61,203 nt of DNA, from positions 1 through 61,203 of the forward strand of contig MSTD01000037.1 of assembly GCA_001942045.1 (NCBI GenBank), given 5' to 3'. The position numbers and the translations under genes were made by a program. The DNA is from Mycolicibacterium porcinum (GTDB taxonomy: Bacteria > Actinomycetota > Actinomycetes > Mycobacteriales > Mycobacteriaceae). The notes beneath the pieces were generated by a model, which saw only the letters and a list, made by a program, of their open reading frames with translations, was not told the DNA's origin and made no database searches. Below, piece by piece: positions 34,886-42,847 of the stretch (positions are counted from its first letter, which is position 1; every line of letters starts with the position of its first letter).

Positions 34886-36001
34886 TCAGGCATTGTCTTT
34901 CGAGGAGATGTTGTTGAGCAGGGTCTGTGCCTGACGGTCGACCATCCCGGTGAGGCCTTGCTGCGACGCGCCGAACAGCAGCGAGTAGCCCACGACATGG
35001 GCGTTGGTGGTGACGTTGACCCCATCTCCGGCAATGCCCGCCTTGACCATCAGCAGGCCGGCGACGGCGGTCAGTGCACCGGTGGGCAACTTCAGTAACA
35101 ACGAGGCCATCGGCACCGCGTATGCGGTGGACGTTCCCTTCATCTTCCGGATGGCCACCGCACCAACAAGGCTCGCGCTCACCAGGCCCAGCAATTCCGC
35201 GATCGCGATGTCGGCGCGCGACAGCGAGCCGCCCGTTGTGACGAGACCGAAGGTGTCGGGTCGACATGCGCCGACGATGCCGAAACACACCGCCAGCAGT
35301 GCCAGCGCCGCGGTGGCGCCGAGCAGGATATTGCGAAAGCTGCGCAGCCGCATGCTCTCGCTGTCGGATGCGGCGTGTATCGCCTTTACACTGTGCGCCA
35401 GCGCTTCTCGGTCGTGGTCGCTCCACTTGGTGCGGCCCATGATCTCCCGGATCGTCGCGACGGATTCGTGGCTGTCGCCGAGCAATTCCTTTCCGGTGCA
35501 GACGATCTCGGGGAGCCGGGCGCGGACCACGCCGGGTGTCGCCAGCCGGATCACGGTCGCGTCCACCGCGTGAATTCGGAGCCAGGCGGCCTCCACGGCC
35601 GCTCCGTTGAGCACGCCGAGCAGGCAACGCGGAGCATCGATGATTGCCGCGGCTTCCTTGAGCCGGCGCCGCGCGTCGTTGTACCTCGGGTCGTCGTGAC
35701 AACCGGCCGGGAGTCTGTCGAGTTCCACACGCAGGTCGGCGAGCCGCCCACGGACCACCTCGCGCCACACTGACGATGGCAGCGGTCGCAGCCTGTCCCG
35801 AAGTTTCGTCCCGCTGCGCTGACCACGGGCCGAGGTCGACTCAGCGCCGGCGAGGGCCAGCGGCGGGCGGTCGCCCGCAGCGGAGCGCGTCGAGGTCGCC
35901 GCAGTCATGTCAGCACCACATACGTCATCGTCATCACCGTCCGGCAGCTGAACTGAGAGGTCGAGCAATCCAAGCTTCGCCGGATCGGCTGCCGTGGACA
36001 C
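34886..36001 (-). CDS. Uncharacterised membrane protein with soluble N-terminal half
   Basis: The frame encodes up to 371 residues from GTG 36001. An ATG at 35908 (MTAATSTRSAAGDRPPLALA) is an alternative start giving 340. About 180 residues of charged, mainly helical sequence (LRDRLRPLPSSVWREVVRGR, RTKWSDHDREALAHSVKAIH) are followed by four helices (LLGATAALALLAVCFGIVGA, AELLGLVSASLVGAVAI, LPTGALTAVAGLLMVKAG and a weak fourth). No family is recognised. It is divergent from the LysM gene, and the GTAG-N4-CTAC dyads at 36004-36050 sit directly upstream. Confidence 0.65.
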   Translation of the reverse strand: MSTAADPAKLGLLDLSVQLPDGDDDDVCGADMTAATSTRSAAGDRPPLALAGAESTSARGQRSGTKLRDRLRPLPSSVWREVVRGRLADLRVELDRLPAGCHDDPRYNDARRRLKEAAAIIDAPRCLLGVLNGAAVEAAWLRIHAVDATVIRLATPGVVRARLPEIVCTGKELLGDSHESVATIREIMGRTKWSDHDREALAHSVKAIHAASDSESMRLRSFRNILLGATAALALLAVCFGIVGACRPDTFGLVTTGGSLSRADIAIAELLGLVSASLVGAVAIRKMKGTSTAYAVPMASLLLKLPTGALTAVAGLLMVKAGIAGDGVNVTTNAHVVGYSLLFGASQQGLTGMVDRQAQTLLNNISSKDNA

Positions 36002-36003
36002 GA

Positions 36004-36050
36004 GTAGCGGGCTACCTCAATCTGCCACTCGAATGCAGGTAGCCGGCTAC
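36004..36050. promoter_or_regulatory. Paired GTAG-N4-CTAC dyads
   Basis: GTAGCGGGCTAC (36004-36015) and GTAGCCGGCTAC (36039-36050, a perfect 12-bp palindrome) lie 35 bp apart between the divergent membrane-protein and LysM genes. A third copy, GTAGTCGGCTAC, lies at 59062-59073 upstream of the kelch gene. The three 12-mers differ only in the central pair. They look like sites for one regulator or a special promoter element. Confidence 0.55.
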
Positions 36051-36123
36051 GCGCGACTGGCGTCGACATCTCACCCGACACTGAGCCGGTCTGAACGTCA
36101 TGCGATCGGAAAGGCGGCGGCAG

Positions 36124-36771
36124 ATGAAGAACTACACCGTGGCGCTGGGGGACACCTTGTTCGGGATCGCTCAGCGCGAATACGGCGACGGCGGTCTCTA
36201 CCCCGTGATCGCCGCGCAGAATCATCTCAGCAACCCGGGCCTGATCAATATCGGTCAGGAGTTGTTGATTCCATATGTCACCTATCGGCACCTGTTCACC
36301 ACCGACGACAGCACCGCCGCCCGACAGCAGCTCACCCAGTCCTTCTACGGGACGCAGAGCCCGGTGATCCAACTGGTCTGGGAGGTGGTCAACGGTGTGG
36401 CGCAACGCGGAATCCAGCGGGGGACCTGGTTGCTGTTGCCGGACCTGACGAATGTCGGGCACCACACGGTGGTCGCGGGGGAGACCTTCGCGGTGCTGGC
36501 CGGGCGCTGGTACGGCGACGATCACCTCGCGGTCGTGATCGCCAACGCGAACAATCTCGACCCGTTCACGGATCCGAGTCCGGGCCAGGTTCTGATCGTT
36601 CCCGGCCTCAACCGTCGTCGGCATGTCGCCGGTGACACGCTCGAGTCACTGTGCGTCGAGGAGTACGGCGATCACGATGTGGCGACACGAGTGGCCGTTG
36701 CCAGCGCAGCCAATTACCTCAGCCACCCGCATCACCTGTTCTCCGGTCAGGCGGTGTACTTCCCGTCGTGA
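36124..36771 (+). CDS. Protein of three LysM-like repeats, no signal peptide
   Basis: The protein has 215 residues; the start at ATG 36124 follows AAGGCGGCGG. Three LysM-type units are visible at about residues 2-50 (YTVALGDTLFGIAQREYGDG), 117-166 (HTVVAGETFAVLAGRWYGDD) and 170-215 (RHVAGDTLESLCVEEYGDHD). A 60-residue stretch separates the first two. There is no secretion signal, so this is unlike cell-wall LysM hydrolases and closer to LysM proteins that act inside cells or on phage-tail-like structures. It shares an upstream dyad with the kelch gene at 59146. Confidence 0.75.
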   Translation: MKNYTVALGDTLFGIAQREYGDGGLYPVIAAQNHLSNPGLINIGQELLIPYVTYRHLFTTDDSTAARQQLTQSFYGTQSPVIQLVWEVVNGVAQRGIQRGTWLLLPDLTNVGHHTVVAGETFAVLAGRWYGDDHLAVVIANANNLDPFTDPSPGQVLIVPGLNRRRHVAGDTLESLCVEEYGDHDVATRVAVASAANYLSHPHHLFSGQAVYFPS

Positions 36772-36946
36772 CGACACCGGCGTTGACGAGAGTGCTTGTT
36801 TGCCAGGCGAACCCGCTCAGCAGTCCGTGATCTTCCGGTAGCCAAGTTGTGACGGCAACGTGGCGACGGCGGGGCGCCTGACCGGTTGCCGCGCATGGAC
36901 AGATTGCTGTACCAATTTTCAGGTGGGCGCGGGAAGGATCATCTGA

Positions 36947-37834
36947 ATGACCGGTATTGGGGCAGAGGATGTTCCGGGGCGTTGGCTGACCGCGGCGGAA
37001 GTCGCGCGGACGTCGCAGCTGCGCGAGGACCTGGTCGAGCGGTTCCTGCCGGCTGGGCAACCGCAGGAGAACCTCTACGGACGCGAACTCGTATCGGTAG
37101 CCCGGTTCGTCAAGGCGCTCACCGATTTGGGAACGCCGAGCGCTGCCGTCGAAGTAGCTGTCGCCGAGCTACGGAACCGCCCGGAAGCGGCGTTCAACGT
37201 TGCGCTTCGAGGGGCAGGCACCGGCAGCCGCTGGCCTTTCAGTTCCAGACTGAACGCCGGACCGGTGAGGCGCCCCAGGGCGCGAACGGTGATCGGCGTG
37301 ACCACCGCTGCCGCGTTGCTCGTCGGCGGCGTCATGGCCGTCACCCTGCCGGGACACGACGACACAGCGTCCAATGCCGCACCGACACGCCACACTCCTG
37401 CGAAAGCTGTTCCCGCCGAGGTGGTTACGTCGTCCGTCCGGGACGAGCCGGCCGCCAAGCCCGCCCAGGCGTTTGCCGCGGCGAAACCGGATCCGGTCTG
37501 CGCCCAGTGGCAGCGGGTCAGCGCGGGGTATGACGGCAAGCAGCAGGCCTGGGCCACGACGGATCACCGGGTGGCGGCCGTACGTTGGTCGCCCAAGCAG
37601 CGATCGGTGACGATGGCGGTGATTCCCGTCATGCGGCAGGAAGCCGCCGAATTGCGCCGTCTGGCAGACGAATCCACCGATCCGCTGCTGGCGGGCCTGC
37701 TGCGCGCCCAGTCCCGGTATGTCGACAACTATGCCGCCAAGCTGCCGAAATTCCAGCCCGCAGACCATGCGAGCTGGACCGCCGCAACCGCCATGGACGG
37801 TGCGGTGAAAGCGGTGTGCTCAACACCCCGTTGA
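36947..37834 (+). CDS. Membrane-anchored protein with MerR-like HTH at the N-terminus
   Basis: The protein has 295 residues. Residues about 12-78 read like a MerR-type DNA-binding region: WLTAAEVARTSQLREDLVER, then YGRELVSVARFVKALTDLGT and PSAAVEVAVAELRNRP. One helix follows at about 120-140 (TVIGVTTAAALLVGGVMAVT), then a Pro/Ala linker and a C-terminal extracytoplasmic domain with two cysteines (DPVCAQWQRVSAGYDGKQQA ... VCSTPR). This would be a one-component membrane regulator that senses outside and binds DNA inside. The HTH call is by eye. Confidence 0.6.
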   Translation: MTGIGAEDVPGRWLTAAEVARTSQLREDLVERFLPAGQPQENLYGRELVSVARFVKALTDLGTPSAAVEVAVAELRNRPEAAFNVALRGAGTGSRWPFSSRLNAGPVRRPRARTVIGVTTAAALLVGGVMAVTLPGHDDTASNAAPTRHTPAKAVPAEVVTSSVRDEPAAKPAQAFAAAKPDPVCAQWQRVSAGYDGKQQAWATTDHRVAAVRWSPKQRSVTMAVIPVMRQEAAELRRLADESTDPLLAGLLRAQSRYVDNYAAKLPKFQPADHASWTAATAMDGAVKAVCSTPR

Positions 37835-37850
37835 GCATCTCGTCCCGGTC

Positions 37851-37886
37851 TCTGGTGGGGCGCTAGGGGATGAGCGCCCCACCAGA
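37851..37886. terminator. Bidirectional terminator hairpin
   Basis: TCTGGTGGGGCGCT pairs perfectly with AGCGCCCCACCAGA (14 bp) around an 8-base loop, between convergent genes ending at 37834 and 37898. There is no T-run, as is usual in mycobacteria. Confidence 0.7.
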
Positions 37887-37897
37887 AATCGGTTCGG

Positions 37898-38206
37898 CTA
37901 CAGCGGAATCCAGGTTCCGAGGAACCAGAAGCCCCAGCCGCGTCCGTCGCCGGCCGGCATCGGGGTGACCCGTTGGCCGTTCCATTCGAACGGCTGGTGA
38001 TCACGGCGTCCGGCGTCGATGCCGCGCCCGTGCCAGTCGTCGGGGCCGGGACCTCGGTCGTCGCGGTGCTGGCATTGCGGGGCACCGGGTCGGTCGCAGC
38101 CCGGGCCTGGATCGGCACTGGCCGTGCCGATCCCGAGGCCCAACAAGCCGGCCATGCCGATTCCTGCCGCCATCGCCGATATGCCCACGGATTTCTTGAA
38201 ACCCAT
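37898..38206 (-). CDS. Small secreted protein
   Basis: The protein has 102 residues. The signal peptide is SVGISAMAAGIGMAGLLGLG with cleavage near ASA-DP, the standard mycobacterial exported pattern. The mature part is rich in Gly, Asp, His and Arg (GPGPDDWHGRGIDAGRRDHQ), has a Cys pair and ends GFWFLGTWIPL. A similar W-rich end is found in the secreted protein at 39942. The function is unknown. Confidence 0.65.
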   Translation of the reverse strand: MGFKKSVGISAMAAGIGMAGLLGLGIGTASADPGPGCDRPGAPQCQHRDDRGPGPDDWHGRGIDAGRRDHQPFEWNGQRVTPMPAGDGRGWGFWFLGTWIPL

Positions 38207-38339
38207 TGCTCTACTCCGTTTCTGAAAGTGCGACGACGGTGCCGCACGGAGAGCAAAGCTATTTCGCCCGGATGTGTTTGCCCTGTGCCCCTTGTGGGGA
38301 CGGGCTGTGGGATCGATAACGAATTGAAACCGGACCCAC

Positions 38340-38861
38340 CTACCAGGTCAGGTTGTGCTTCTCGAAGTGGCGGGCCAGCGCCTCCATGTATTCGTCACCA
38401 TGGAAGGGCCCACGGGCGCCGATCGCCTTTTCCAGGAACGGTCCGTACTCCTCGTCGTTGACGTAGGTAGACCAATGGGTGATCTGGCCTTCGTCATTGG
38501 TGTCGATGAAACTGATCGAATAGAAGCCCATCGTCTCGCCGTCGGCTGTGGTGCCCTCCCAGCGGTAGCGCATGACGAGGCCGTTCTCGGCGGGCCAGAA
38601 CTTGTGGTCAACCGGCTTCCAGTCGGGGAAGACCACCGAGTAGGCCTTGGCTTCAACGGTGGCGGCGACGTCGAAGGAGGTGGCCACGTCCTTGAGCACG
38701 AGTTCCTGCCCGGCGACGAAGTACGGCGAGGTGTACACGGCGTCGTCGGTGAATTCCCATTCGTCGTATGTCTCGCCTTCCTGGACCTTCCGCAGCACGT
38801 ACTTGTCCCGGTAGCTCTCCGCCATCCGGCGGTGCTTGGCGATTCGATCGACCAGATCCAT
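38340..38861 (-). CDS. NTF2/SnoaL-fold protein
   Basis: The protein has 173 residues and is cytosolic. The pattern of an N-terminal helix (IAKHRRMAESYRDKYVLRKV) and a curved sheet (DGETMGFYSISFIDTNDEGQ, ITHWSTYVNDEEYGPFLEKA) fits the NTF2-like fold. Such proteins are often isomerases, dehydratases or hydrolases acting on polycyclic substrates. A perfect ATACAG-N2-CTGTAT dyad lies 73 bp upstream of the start. A hydrolase of the meta-cleavage type is the next gene upstream on the same strand. Confidence 0.68.
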   Translation of the reverse strand: MDLVDRIAKHRRMAESYRDKYVLRKVQEGETYDEWEFTDDAVYTSPYFVAGQELVLKDVATSFDVAATVEAKAYSVVFPDWKPVDHKFWPAENGLVMRYRWEGTTADGETMGFYSISFIDTNDEGQITHWSTYVNDEEYGPFLEKAIGARGPFHGDEYMEALARHFEKHNLTW

Positions 38862-38933
38862 TGCGATCCTTATCCATTGGGGGCACAGCAGGGCCAGGCC
38901 GGCGGATCATGTGGCGTGGCGCACACAGTCAAT

Positions 38934-38947
38934 ATACAGACCTGTAT
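38934..38947. promoter_or_regulatory. ATACAG-N2-CTGTAT dyad
   Basis: This perfect 6-bp inverted repeat with a 2-base spacer lies in an AT-rich patch upstream of the NTF2-fold gene at 38861. The size and form suit a TetR-type operator. No regulator gene is adjacent, so the cognate protein would be elsewhere. Confidence 0.45.
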
Positions 38948-38996
38948 CAGAGATTCAACAATGGATTTGAATGGATGTGGTGAGCGCCGGCGCGGC

Positions 38997-39842
38997 CTAT
39001 GCGCGGGTCAAGAACCCGAGCACGGTCTGCTCGAAGGCCTCTTTGGCCTCGATCATCGCCCAGTGCCCACAGTTGGGGAACACATGCAGCTCGGCATTGG
39101 GGATCGTCCGCATGGGGATCAACGCCATGTCCAGCGGGCTGACGCGGTCATCGCGGCCCCAGGTCAGCAGTGTGGGAGCGGCCACCTTGTGCATTTGTGC
39201 CCATGGCATCGGCGCATCGGACGCGCGCATGGCGGCCATCATGCCCGCGAACGCCGCTTTGCCGTACATTCGCTTGGCCGCGGCCAGCGTCGCGGGGTCG
39301 GTCGCCAGCTCCCACCGTTGTTCGATGAGCTCGTCGGTGACCAGTGCCGGGTCGAACACCATCGAGTTCAGCCAATCGATCAGGCGCTGGCGGGTCGGAT
39401 CCTCGGTGAACTCCTGCAGTAGCCGGATGCCTTCGCTGGGACCCGGGCTGAATAGGTTGGTTCCGATGCCGCCGATGGTGACGAGCTTGCCGATGCGGTT
39501 GGGTTCGCGGATGGCGAAGTTGATGCCCACGCCGCCGCCCATCGAGTTCCCGACGATGTCGACGCGGTCGATGCCCAGAGCGTCAACGAACGGGGCTACC
39601 ACGCCCTGTGCGGTGACCATCGGGTGGCCGCCGAGGTCATCGGTGACGCCGAATCCCGGGAATTCCAGGATCAGACAACGGAATTGCTGGGCGAAGGTGG
39701 GCAGTATGCCCCGGAAATTGCGCCAGCCAGTCACCCCGGGTCCTGAACCGTGCAGAAACAGCAGGGCCGGCCCGTCACCGCTGTCGTAGTACCGCAAGAC
39801 GCCTGCGGATGTCTCGATCTCCTTGAGTTCCAGCTCGGTCAT
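38997..39842 (-). CDS. Alpha/beta hydrolase of the meta-cleavage-product type
   Basis: The protein has 281 residues from MTELELKEIETSAG (ATG at 39842). The oxyanion loop HGSGPGVTGWRNFRG is the hallmark of C-C bond hydrolases such as BphD/HsaD. The nucleophile Ser is in VGNSMGGGVG, the acid in TWGRDDRVSPLD and the His in NCGHWAMIEAKEAF. It would cleave a ring-fission product of aromatic or steroid breakdown. It lies upstream of an NTF2-fold gene, separated by a dyad, but no ring-cleavage dioxygenase is in the window. Confidence 0.82.
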   Translation of the reverse strand: MTELELKEIETSAGVLRYYDSGDGPALLFLHGSGPGVTGWRNFRGILPTFAQQFRCLILEFPGFGVTDDLGGHPMVTAQGVVAPFVDALGIDRVDIVGNSMGGGVGINFAIREPNRIGKLVTIGGIGTNLFSPGPSEGIRLLQEFTEDPTRQRLIDWLNSMVFDPALVTDELIEQRWELATDPATLAAAKRMYGKAAFAGMMAAMRASDAPMPWAQMHKVAAPTLLTWGRDDRVSPLDMALIPMRTIPNAELHVFPNCGHWAMIEAKEAFEQTVLGFLTRA

Positions 39843-39941
39843 GCCGACCAACCTACGGGGCGCCTCTTCGGCGGCTCGTCGACAGTCCCGCCCCGCGGAA
39901 CATCACCTCCCTTCGATCCGCGAGGCGAGGCCGCGGCGGCT

Positions 39942-40232
39942 TTAGAACGTCGGCACGAACACGCCGTTCATCCAGACGCCCCAGTGCTGCCAGCCCTCAT
40001 CCCAGACCTGGGGGTTGCCGGCTGCCCACATCGGCGGGGCCGGTGTCGGCGGTGCCCACGCGGGCGGCGAGCCCGGATTGGGTCCCCCTGGGATGGTCAT
40101 CGCGATCATCGGCTGATGAGGTGCCGGTGCATATGGTGGGGCTGCGCCGGCGGTGCCCGCGCTCACTCCGGCGGCACCAGCCGCAAGCCCACCTGCAATC
40201 GCTGCGCCGGCAATGATCTTGGCGATCTTCAT
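39942..40232 (-). CDS. Small secreted Pro/Trp-rich protein
   Basis: The protein has 96 residues. The signal peptide is IIAGAAIAGGLAAGAAGVSA, cleaved near AGA-APP. The mature part is rich in Pro and Trp (APPTPAPPMWAAGNPQVWDE) and ends GVWMNGVFVPTF. Proteins of this form are common in mycobacterial exported proteomes and have no assigned function. Confidence 0.65.
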   Translation of the reverse strand: MKIAKIIAGAAIAGGLAAGAAGVSAGTAGAAPPYAPAPHQPMIAMTIPGGPNPGSPPAWAPPTPAPPMWAAGNPQVWDEGWQHWGVWMNGVFVPTF

Positions 40233-40596
40233 AGTTGTAGACCTCCAATCCGTATGCGAATGAATTTCGCCGGATCTACTGGCTAACCGGCGCGGATGGG
40301 CCGTAAACCTGATTACGCCCGCGAAAAATTGCGTCGTAGCCGACGATGCGGCTCAACGCCAAAAGTGTTGACGGCGGGTCTGTTCGGCCATCATCGAACG
40401 CCCGTCGAATGCCTGGTCCAGTATGCCGATCAGTCGGACTATGTTGTTGCCGTTGGGATCCCGTCCCATCGGCGCTGACCGCGCTCGCCGTGAACCGGCC
40501 GGACCATTCCACCGGGAAAATGTCGGATTCGGTTCGTATCATTGGGTAGTAGAGCGGGCGATCCGTGCGCTCCGCCAACACTGGGAAGACCGTGAT
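40233..40596. other. Intergenic region, no gene seen
   Basis: The stretch separates the minus-strand secreted gene from the plus-strand DUF2156 gene. I see no protein-like frame, tRNA or strong dyad in it. It should hold the two divergent promoters. The DUF2156 frame is open back to 40423 but without a convincing start. Confidence 0.4.
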
Positions 40597-42012
40597 GTGA
40601 GTTCATCGTCGGCACCGTCGTCACGCCCCCGTACCGGCGTGACGACGGACGCTGCCGGCGTCGAGGCCCGTCGCAAGCTGGCGCTGTGGGCATCACTGTG
40701 CCTGGTCGTGCCGACCCTGGCGGGTAGCGGGGCTGCACTGGTTCTTGAGCACCACACGGGCCGCGTTGGTCACGAGTCGGCGCTGACGAGTCTGGTCGCG
40801 CTGTCGTTGGCCGCGACGATTCTGCTGCACGGTCTGCTTCTCGGGCGCCCACTGACTTTCGCCCATGCGGCCACCGCCGCGGCCGCCCTGGTCCTGGCGA
40901 CGTTCGCCGTGATGCTCGGGCATCCGGCAGATGCGTGGATCTGTCTCGTCCTGTCCGCTGCGATGTTGATCAGGCCACCGCGGTCGACAGCGCAGCCAAA
41001 TGCCTTGTCTGCGGTGGCATCTCTGGTTCACAACACCCGGGGCGATCCGCTTGCGCCCTTCGCCATGGCCGCGGGCAAGAGTTACGTGTTCTCCGCGGAT
41101 GGCACCGCCGCCCTGGCGTATCGAACCATCGCGGGCTTCGCCGTGGCCAGCGGCGATCCAATCGGCGACCAGACCCGCTACCCAGAGGTTGTCGTCGCGT
41201 TCGCTGCGCTGTGCCGGGAGCAGGGCTGGCGCATGCTGGTGTTGGGCGCGTCCGAGCGCAGCCTTGCGTTGTGGCGCGACCGCGGGGTGATCGCGACTCC
41301 ACTGCGCGCCATCCCGATCGGACGTGACGTCGTCGTGCAGGTGAACCAATTCGGTCTGGTGGGCCGTTCCAGACGTAATCTCCGGCAGGCGGTCCAGCGG
41401 ACCCACAACGTCGGCGTGACGACCGCTGTGATCGCTGAGTCCGACATAGACGATGCGCTCCGGGCCGAGCTGCTCGACGTGATGCGCGCGTCGGGAAAGG
41501 CGGCAGGCGCTGAGCGCGGCTTCTCGATGATGCTCGGCGACACCTTGTCCGGCCGCTACCCCGGCGTGTGGCTGGTCTACGGACGGGACCGCGCCGGACG
41601 GATACAGGCGTTCCAGCGCTATGCCGGCGCGGGTGGCGGGACCGAACTCAGCCTTGACCTGCCGTGGCGCCGGCAGGGCGCGCCGAACGGGATCGATGAG
41701 CGGCTCACCGTGGACATGATCGATTGGGCTCGGTCGCACGGAGGGGAGTGCGTGTCGTTGGCTTTTGCCCCATTCCCCGATCTGTTCGACAGTGGCCGCA
41801 GCGACGAGGCGACGGTCCGGGCGCTTCGGGCTCTGGCGCATCTCGGGGATCGGCTGATCAAGCTGGAGTCGCTGTATCGATATGTGCGCAAGTTCGGCGC
41901 GATGGCTGGGTGCCGGTACGTGCTACTGCCGATGATCGACGTGGTTCCGGCGGCGGTCGTGCTGTTGATTCTTGAACTCGCGCCCCATCGCAGGGCATCC
42001 GCGCGCGGCTGA
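40597..42012 (+). CDS. DUF2156 / phosphatidylglycerol lysyltransferase-like membrane protein
   Basis: From GTG 40597 the protein has 471 residues. Four helices in the first 130 residues are followed by a double GNAT-type DUF2156 domain (GRSRRNLRQAVQRTHNVGVT, YPGVWLVYGRDRAGRIQAFQ, RSHGGECVSLAFAPFPDL). This is the catalytic half of MprF and LysX-type enzymes, which move an amino acid from aminoacyl-tRNA to a lipid or small molecule. The flippase part is shortened. The start is uncertain because the frame is open to 40423. The rhomboid-like gene follows after 43 bp. Confidence 0.78.
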   Translation: MSSSSAPSSRPRTGVTTDAAGVEARRKLALWASLCLVVPTLAGSGAALVLEHHTGRVGHESALTSLVALSLAATILLHGLLLGRPLTFAHAATAAAALVLATFAVMLGHPADAWICLVLSAAMLIRPPRSTAQPNALSAVASLVHNTRGDPLAPFAMAAGKSYVFSADGTAALAYRTIAGFAVASGDPIGDQTRYPEVVVAFAALCREQGWRMLVLGASERSLALWRDRGVIATPLRAIPIGRDVVVQVNQFGLVGRSRRNLRQAVQRTHNVGVTTAVIAESDIDDALRAELLDVMRASGKAAGAERGFSMMLGDTLSGRYPGVWLVYGRDRAGRIQAFQRYAGAGGGTELSLDLPWRRQGAPNGIDERLTVDMIDWARSHGGECVSLAFAPFPDLFDSGRSDEATVRALRALAHLGDRLIKLESLYRYVRKFGAMAGCRYVLLPMIDVVPAAVVLLILELAPHRRASARG

Positions 42013-42055
42013 CCAGCACATTTCGGCACAGCATGCGTCGGTATGCTGGTTCGCG

Positions 42056-42847
42056 ATGTGGTCGCGGGTGTTTTCCAGTCTGGGTAGGGTGCGCGTCACC
42101 CTGGCCTACGCGGCGGCACTGTTCACGGTGGCGTCGCTGCTCCTGGTGCTGGGGCCCACGATGCAGGACCTGGTGGTCAGCCATCTGAGCACCAACCTGG
42201 AGAACCTGGGGCAGGGCCGGCTGGGAACGCTGTTGGGCAGCGCCTTCGTCACGGCCGAGGGATACACGTACCTCCTCCTGCCGGGACTGGTGTGTCTGCT
42301 GGCATTGGCTGAGCTGCTCTGGTGCGGCAGGCGCCTGGTCCAGGCCTTCACCCTCGGCCACATCGGCGCCACCTTGATCGTCGCGGCGGGCTTGGCCGCC
42401 GCGATCAAGCTCGGCTGGCTACCGATCTCGGTCGCACATGCCAAAGACGTCGGGTTGAGCTACGGCGCCATCGCCGTCCTCGGCACCCTCAGCGCCGCCA
42501 TCCCGACCCGGTGGCGCCCCGCCTGGATCGGCGGATGGGTGACGATCGCCCTGGTGGTCGCCGTATCGGGAGCAGATTTCACCGCCATCGGCCACGCGAT
42601 CGCGTTGATCATCGGCATCGCGTTGTCCACCCGATTCCGCTCGGACTCGACCTGGACCCCGGCCAAGCTGGCGCTCCTGGGCGTCGGCGCCGGCTTTGGT
42701 CTGCTGCTCCTGGTCGGTGTGGCGCTGCCGGTGGCGCCCGTTGCCCTGCCCGCGGGACTCGCAGTCGCCGTGATTGCCACCTGGGTCTGGCGGCGGCGCG
42801 GCGCGTCGAAGGACGGTGAAACGCGCCTGACTACAGTGTCGGCATGA
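42056..42847 (+). CDS. Rhomboid-like membrane protein, probably non-catalytic
   Basis: The protein has 263 residues. The start at ATG 42056 gives MWSRVFSSLGRVRVTLAYAA. Seven or eight helices follow a rhomboid-like order, with the region WCGRRLVQAFTLGHIGATLI resembling the conserved His helix. The GxSG catalytic serine box is not evident, so a protease role is doubtful. It overlaps the TrpB2-like gene by 4 bases (ATGA) and lies downstream of the DUF2156 gene. Confidence 0.68.
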   Translation: MWSRVFSSLGRVRVTLAYAAALFTVASLLLVLGPTMQDLVVSHLSTNLENLGQGRLGTLLGSAFVTAEGYTYLLLPGLVCLLALAELLWCGRRLVQAFTLGHIGATLIVAAGLAAAIKLGWLPISVAHAKDVGLSYGAIAVLGTLSAAIPTRWRPAWIGGWVTIALVVAVSGADFTAIGHAIALIIGIALSTRFRSDSTWTPAKLALLGVGAGFGLLLLVGVALPVAPVALPAGLAVAVIATWVWRRRGASKDGETRLTTVSA

